From positions 1 to 64,000 of the forward strand of contig JAPPMU010000068.1 in NCBI GenBank assembly GCA_028873965.1: a DNA stretch of 64,000 nucleotides, given 5' to 3'. This DNA comes from Chloroflexota bacterium. GTDB lineage: Bacteria > Chloroflexota > Dehalococcoidia > Lucifugimonadales > UBA3495. Below the pieces are notes generated by a model. The model saw only the letters and a list, made by a program, of their open reading frames with translations. It was not told the origin of the DNA and did no database searches. Made by a program: the position numbers and the translations under genes. The first letter of the stretch is position 1. Every line of letters starts with the position of its first letter. Shown one piece after another: positions 60,192 to 64,000 of the stretch.

Positions 60192-62222
60192 ATGCTCTAT
60201 CAGCGCTACCGCTATTCCCAGTGGGATGGCACACAGCAGATTTTCGATGTCGATGCCAGCGAGGTGATGGACGCCCTTTCGGATGACCTGCTGCAGCACG
60301 GCGATTTGGCGCGTGCCCTGCGCGATCTATTCCGCAACGGGATGCAGAACCGCGACGGCTCCCAGATGCCCAACCTGCGTCAACTTATGGAGCAACTGAA
60401 GCAGCAGCGCCGCCAGCAGTTGCAGCAGAGCAACCTGGACTCAGTGGTCGACGACCTCAAGGAGCGGATGGACGAAATCCTCCGCACCGAGCGGGAAGGC
60501 ATCCAGCGCCGGCTTGACGAAGCCGCCGACCAGCCGGAGCCGGCCGACATGGAGGGCAAGGAGCAGCAGCGGGCCCTGAACCGGATGCTCCAGGACCGCG
60601 CCCAACGCAACCTCGACAAGCTGGATGACCTCCCCGACAGCCTGGGCGGGCAGATACAGGAGTTGATGGAATACGACTTCATGGACCCCGACGCCCAGCA
60701 GATGTTCCAGGAACTGCTGGATATGCTCAAGGGCCAGATGGCCCAGAACATCTCCCAGCAGATGCAGGACCAGATGCAGAACATGACGCCGGAGCAGATG
60801 GAGGCCATGCGTCAGATGATGCAGGACCTCAACCAGATGCTCCGGGACCGCATGGAGGGCCGCGACCCCAACTTTGAAGGGTTCATGCAGAAGTGGGGCC
60901 CCATGTTCGGCGACGACCCACCGCAGAGCCTCGACGAACTTATGGAGCGCATCCAGCAGCAGATGGCCCAGATGCAATCGCTGATGGACAGCCTGTCCCC
61001 CGACATGCGCCGCGAGCTGGAAGACGCCATGCAGTCCGCCATGGACCCGCGCCTCATGGACGAGATGTCTGAGTTCGCCAGCCTGATGCAGTCGCTGATG
61101 CCGCCGGACGAGTTGGCCCGCCAGTACCCGTTCCTGGGCGACGACAGCATGACACTGGAACAGGCAATGGAAGCCATGCGCCAGATGCAGGACTTGGACC
61201 AGCTGGAACAGTCCCTCCAGCAGGCCATGCGCACCGGAAACCTGGACGATGTCGACCCGGAGCAACTGGCCGAACTCCTGGGCGAGGAAGCCCGTCGGGC
61301 ATGGGAGGAGCTGGATCGCCTGCGCCAGCTGCTCAAGGACGCCGGTTACATCACCGACGACGACAAGCTCAACCTGACCGCCCGTGGCATCCGACGCATC
61401 GGCCAGAAAGCCATGCGCGAGGTGTTCCAGCAGCTCAAGAAAGACCGCATCGGCAACCACGACCTGGACACCCGCGGCGCCGGCGGCGATCTCCTCGGCG
61501 ACACCAAGACCTACGAATTCGGCGACCCGCTGCAATTGGACCTGCAAACCACGGTGAAAAACGCCATCGTCCGCGGCGGCCCCCAGGTACCCGTCAAGCT
61601 GCGGCCCGACGACTTCGAGATCTATCGCAACGAGCACATGACCCGCTCCGCCACCATCGTGCTGTTGGACCAGAGCCGCTCCATGGGCCTGTTCAACAAC
61701 TGGGCGGCGGCGAAAAAGGTCACGCTCGCGTTGTTCGCCCTCATCCGCCAGCAGTACCCCAGGGACACCCTCCATGTCGTCGGGTTCTCCGACTATGCCC
61801 GCGAGCTGGAGGAAGAGGACCTGGCCGGGCTCACCTGGAACAATTGGGTATCCGGCACCAACCTGCACCACGCCTTGATGCTGTCCCGCAAGCTCCTTTC
61901 CCGCGAAAAGGGCGGCACCCGTCAGATCCTGGTGATCACCGACGGCGAGCCCACCGCACACCTGGAGGGCGAGCAGGCCTACTTCTCCTATCCGCCCAGC
62001 TACCGCACCGAACTGGAAACTCTGAAAGAGGTGCGGCGCTGCACCCAGGAAGGCATCGTCATCAACACGTTCATGCTGGAGAACAGCTACCAGCTGGTCA
62101 ACTTCGTGGACCGGATGACGCGCATCAACCGCGGCCGGGCTTTCTACAGCAGCAGCGAAAACCTGGGCGAGTACGTCCTGGTCGACTACATCAACAACCG
62201 GCGCAAACGGGTTTCGGGCTGA
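60192..62222 (+). CDS. VWA-domain protein with Gln/Met-rich helical region
   Basis: A 676-residue protein. The C-terminal von Willebrand A domain (about 490-670) has the MIDAS: LLDQSRSMG (DxSxS), a Thr in GTNLHHAL and ITDGEP (Asp). Residues about 25-430 are helical and rich in Gln/Met/Glu/Asp (e.g. MQNMTPEQMEAMRQMMQDLN), suggesting coiled coils. Such VWA proteins normally pair with a MoxR or Mg-chelatase-type AAA ATPase, which is not in this window. GGAGG before the ATG at 60192 supports that start rather than the upstream GTG-type reading at 60102. Confidence 0.8.
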   Translation: MLYQRYRYSQWDGTQQIFDVDASEVMDALSDDLLQHGDLARALRDLFRNGMQNRDGSQMPNLRQLMEQLKQQRRQQLQQSNLDSVVDDLKERMDEILRTEREGIQRRLDEAADQPEPADMEGKEQQRALNRMLQDRAQRNLDKLDDLPDSLGGQIQELMEYDFMDPDAQQMFQELLDMLKGQMAQNISQQMQDQMQNMTPEQMEAMRQMMQDLNQMLRDRMEGRDPNFEGFMQKWGPMFGDDPPQSLDELMERIQQQMAQMQSLMDSLSPDMRRELEDAMQSAMDPRLMDEMSEFASLMQSLMPPDELARQYPFLGDDSMTLEQAMEAMRQMQDLDQLEQSLQQAMRTGNLDDVDPEQLAELLGEEARRAWEELDRLRQLLKDAGYITDDDKLNLTARGIRRIGQKAMREVFQQLKKDRIGNHDLDTRGAGGDLLGDTKTYEFGDPLQLDLQTTVKNAIVRGGPQVPVKLRPDDFEIYRNEHMTRSATIVLLDQSRSMGLFNNWAAAKKVTLALFALIRQQYPRDTLHVVGFSDYARELEEEDLAGLTWNNWVSGTNLHHALMLSRKLLSREKGGTRQILVITDGEPTAHLEGEQAYFSYPPSYRTELETLKEVRRCTQEGIVINTFMLENSYQLVNFVDRMTRINRGRAFYSSSENLGEYVLVDYINNRRKRVSG

Positions 62223-62251
62223 TCACGACGGTTTCGCACTAGCCGCGTCGG

Positions 62252-62281
62252 TTGCGGCTGCCGAGGCTCCTTTGGTAAAAT
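62252..62281 (+). promoter_or_regulatory. tRNA promoter
   Basis: A -35 TTGCGG (62252-62257) and a -10 TAAAAT (62276-62281) 18 bp apart, with TG at the extended position, lie 37 bp before the tRNA. Confidence 0.65.
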
Positions 62282-62317
62282 AGCGATCCACTCAGGCGCA
62301 AGCGCCGGTGGCTCCGT

Positions 62318-62393
62318 GGGGCTGTAGCTCATTTGGGAGAGCGCTTCAATGGCATTGAAGAGGTAGCGGGTTCGATTCCCGCCAGCTCCACCA
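62318..62393 (+). tRNA. tRNA-Ala (anticodon GGC)
   Basis: A 76-nt tRNA with a complete cloverleaf: acceptor stem GGGGCTG/CAGCTCC with one G-U pair, D arm with GAGC/GCGC, anticodon stem CTTCA/TGAAG with loop ATGGCAT so that the anticodon is GGC, T stem GCGGG/CCCGC with loop TTCGATT, and encoded CCA. No integrase gene or downstream partial repeat of the tRNA end is seen, so it is not an evident attachment site here. Confidence 0.97.
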
Positions 62394-62423
62394 CTTTCCC
62401 CCTCAACTAACCTTCAGGAAACG

Positions 62424-62459
62424 GCGTTTCGTGCTTGATTTGAGCACGAAACGCTTTTT
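62424..62459 (+). terminator. Rho-independent terminator of the tRNA
   Basis: A 12-bp stem (gcgtttcgtgct and agcacgaaacgc), 7-nt loop, followed by TTTTT, about 31 bp downstream of the tRNA. Confidence 0.95.
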
Positions 62460-62539
62460 CTTTGCCGATTACGCGGGTCCGGATTCGCCGCCGTCCGCGA
62501 CGAGCGAGGCGCCCGTCCGCTCAGAGAGATCAGGCCTAC

Positions 62540-63322
62540 CTACCGGGACTGCGGTCCCCAAGTCGCTCCAAATTCAGCCCTCGATACCAGTTCGCCGGTC
62601 AGGGTTTCGGCGGTCTGTCCCGCCAGCCACACGCCCGGCGCTGCCAGGGCATCGGGCTGGATCATGGGAATGTGAGACGTTCCCGGCCAGTCCCCCCGAC
62701 GATTCATCCAGGTGTCCACCCGGCCGGGCTCGAAGACGTTGACGGCGATGTTGTGCGGCCTGACCTCTTCCGCCAGGCTGAAAAACATCCTCTCCAGCGC
62801 GGCCTTGCTCATCGAATAACCGACCCGTCCCTCACGGTAGTTCCTGGCCGAGCCCGAGGTGACGCAGTAGATCGAACCGCCCTCGCCTCTGGCTATCATC
62901 GACGGCAGCACGTACTTGCACAGGAGCAGCGGGCCGCGCACGTTGACCGCCAGGCACTGGTCCAGCAGCTCAACGTCCAGGTCAACCACCGGCGACTCGC
63001 AGTCCATGCCCGCGTTGCACACGAGGACATCGATCCGGCCAAAATGGTCCAACGTGGTATCGACCAGATTTTGAATGTCCTCGACCCGCGCCACGTCGCA
63101 GCGGACCGGGAGCGCAGAGCCTCCACTGGAGGTGATCTGCGCGGCGGTGTCGCGGATGTCGCCCGACCCGTACTTCTCGTACTCGGTCCCGGCCGACCGG
63201 TCTTCCTCGGTGCGAGACGCCACGACCACGCTCGCGCCGGCCTCTCCCAACCCCAGGCAGATGGCTCGCCCGATGCCGCGGCTACCGCCCGTCACAATCG
63301 CTACTTTTCCGTCAAGCCTCAT
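62540..63322 (-). CDS. Short-chain dehydrogenase/reductase (SDR)
   Basis: A 260-residue SDR: TGGSRGIGRAICLGLGEAGA, then the catalytic region VTSGSARNYREGRVGYSMSKAAL is split by a small insertion between Ser and Tyr. CNAGMD is the adenine-site motif. The C-terminus is unusual (AEFGATWGPQSR) and lacks the usual VDGG end. Next on the same strand upstream is a GMC oxidoreductase, so SDR and GMC enzymes may act in sequence on alcohols. Cofactor not decided. Confidence 0.85.
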   Translation of the reverse strand: MRLDGKVAIVTGGSRGIGRAICLGLGEAGASVVVASRTEEDRSAGTEYEKYGSGDIRDTAAQITSSGGSALPVRCDVARVEDIQNLVDTTLDHFGRIDVLVCNAGMDCESPVVDLDVELLDQCLAVNVRGPLLLCKYVLPSMIARGEGGSIYCVTSGSARNYREGRVGYSMSKAALERMFFSLAEEVRPHNIAVNVFEPGRVDTWMNRRGDWPGTSHIPMIQPDALAAPGVWLAGQTAETLTGELVSRAEFGATWGPQSR

Positions 63323-63415
63323 TTCATCCTGCCTGTCACGAAACTACGTAAGATCAAATCGCGGCGAGCATATATCGTCGATCCGGCGCTCGCAAGCCGC
63401 ATATCCCGCCCCGGC

Positions 63416-64000
63416 TCACCGGCCTTCCCGGATAAAGTCCGCCACTCGTTCCGCCAGCATTATCACCGCCGGATTGATGGGCGCGCGCACCAGGTCGGGC
63501 ATGATCGACGCGTCGACGATGCGCAGCCCTTCCATGCCGTGGACTTTGCCGTACTGGTCCACCACCGCCAGCGCATCGTCTGACGGTCCCATCCGGCACG
63601 TGCACGATATGTGCGAGTAGGTTGTCGCTTCCCGCAACAACCACTGATCCAACGCGTCGTCGCTGGCCAGGTCACCGTCCTCGGGTTCGATGCGTCTCCC
63701 CAGAAGCGGAGCAAGTTCGTGTCGTTCCGCCAAATCCAAGGCCAAGCGAATTCCGGCCCGCAGCCGATCCCGGTCAAACGGTTCGGACAGGTAGTTGTAG
63801 TGCATGGCCGGCTGCACTCGATGGTCGGACGAGGTTAGCGTCAATTCCCCTTGGCTTGCCGGCAACAGCAGGGCCACCATCATCTCGAAGTGGCGGCCAC
63901 CGCTGACCTCACCAAAACTTGACCCCGGCGCCGCCGCCGCCGCGAGCGCGCCTCCCTTGACGCGCGGCACGGCGGGTCCCGAAAGGCTGATCCCCAGATC
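63416..64000 (-). CDS. GMC-family oxidoreductase, third copy (C-terminal part, runs off the edge)
   Basis: The last 194 residues of a GMC oxidoreductase; the frame stays open through position 64000. The segments HYNYLSEPFDRDRLRAGIRL, YSHISCTCRMGPSDDALAVV (catalytic His) and RAPINPAVIMLAERVADFI identify it. The C-terminal catalytic pair reads His and Asn (PINPAVI). The N-terminal FAD domain lies outside the window. The gap to the SDR gene (93 bp) suggests cotranscription. Confidence 0.9.
   Translation of the reverse strand, partial: DLGISLSGPAVPRVKGGALAAAAAPGSSFGEVSGGRHFEMMVALLLPASQGELTLTSSDHRVQPAMHYNYLSEPFDRDRLRAGIRLALDLAERHELAPLLGRRIEPEDGDLASDDALDQWLLREATTYSHISCTCRMGPSDDALAVVDQYGKVHGMEGLRIVDASIMPDLVRAPINPAVIMLAERVADFIREGR

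Noticed and set aside
62318..62393. tRNA-Ala as an integration site of a genomic island
   Set aside because: No integrase and no direct repeat of the tRNA 3' end were found in the visible flank.

Overview
The window is a GC-rich bacterial chromosome segment with about 52 supportable protein-coding genes (three of them broken or remnant), one tRNA, several terminators and promoters, and an unusually dense set of short palindromic repeats. No phylogenetic marker gene is present. The gene mix suggests a heterotrophic Chloroflexota bacterium of the SAR202/Dehalococcoidia type: many paralogous GMC oxidoreductases, short-chain dehydrogenases (SDRs), family III CoA-transferases, thiolase/OB-fold pairs and alpha/beta hydrolases, plus peptide-type ABC cassettes and lipoproteins with Thr/Pro-rich linkers. 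The phylum is an inference.

Layout. 0-4.8 kb: truncated GNAT, two PuuE-like deacetylases separated by repeats, a small two-gene toxin/antitoxin-like pair, a frameshifted cyclase-like gene and an HNH nuclease remnant. 4.8-10.1 kb: a plus-strand acyl-CoA operon (double CaiB CoA-transferase, Cys-less thiolase, Zn-ribbon/OB-fold partner, M24 peptidase-like protein). 10.2-15.6 kb: DUF5678-like gene plus retropepsin, two alpha/beta hydrolases, a carboxymuconolactone decarboxylase-like protein and an MFS transporter; two of these genes share a 36-bp upstream element. 16.0-33.4 kb: three minus-strand ABC peptide-type cassettes (binding protein plus two permeases, no ATPase), broken by leucine dehydrogenase, an HExxH lipoprotein and a DUF3179 protein whose conserved CPLC motif reads UGA-Pro-Leu-Cys. 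33.7-42 kb: zinc-ribbon PQQ propeller, retropepsin, hydantoinase, two PLP enzymes, GMC oxidoreductase fused in frame to a DUF2283-like domain. 42-53.9 kb: Uma2 nuclease, NAD-binding protein, two maleylpyruvate-isomerase-like paralogues, BNR propeller, MNT-HEPN fusion, two MFS transporters, two SDRs (one frameshifted), and an alpha/beta-fold protein with an altered triad. 54-58.2 kb: a 174-bp MITE with 10-bp target duplication, a second OB-fold/thiolase pair and a second GMC enzyme. 58.3-64 kb: a two-gene AAA-ATPase/TOPRIM unit resembling OLD/PARIS-type defence, a VWA protein, tRNA-Ala(GGC), another SDR and the end of a third GMC enzyme.

How it fits together. Most genes look like scavenging catabolism: peptide or small-molecule import, CoA activation and side-chain (retro-aldol or thiolytic) cleavage, alcohol oxidation by GMC and SDR enzymes, hydrolysis, and amino-acid oxidation. 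Three cassettes without ATPases imply ATP-binding subunits encoded elsewhere. Between the catabolic blocks lie accessory islets that look less GC-rich by eye (about 3.4-4.6, 10.4-11.2 and 58.5-60.1 kb). The strongest candidate for something new is the DUF3179 gene at 23828-25234, which reads as a selenoprotein: the in-frame UGA replaces exactly one conserved Cys of a CxxC motif and is followed at a suitable distance by a hairpin.
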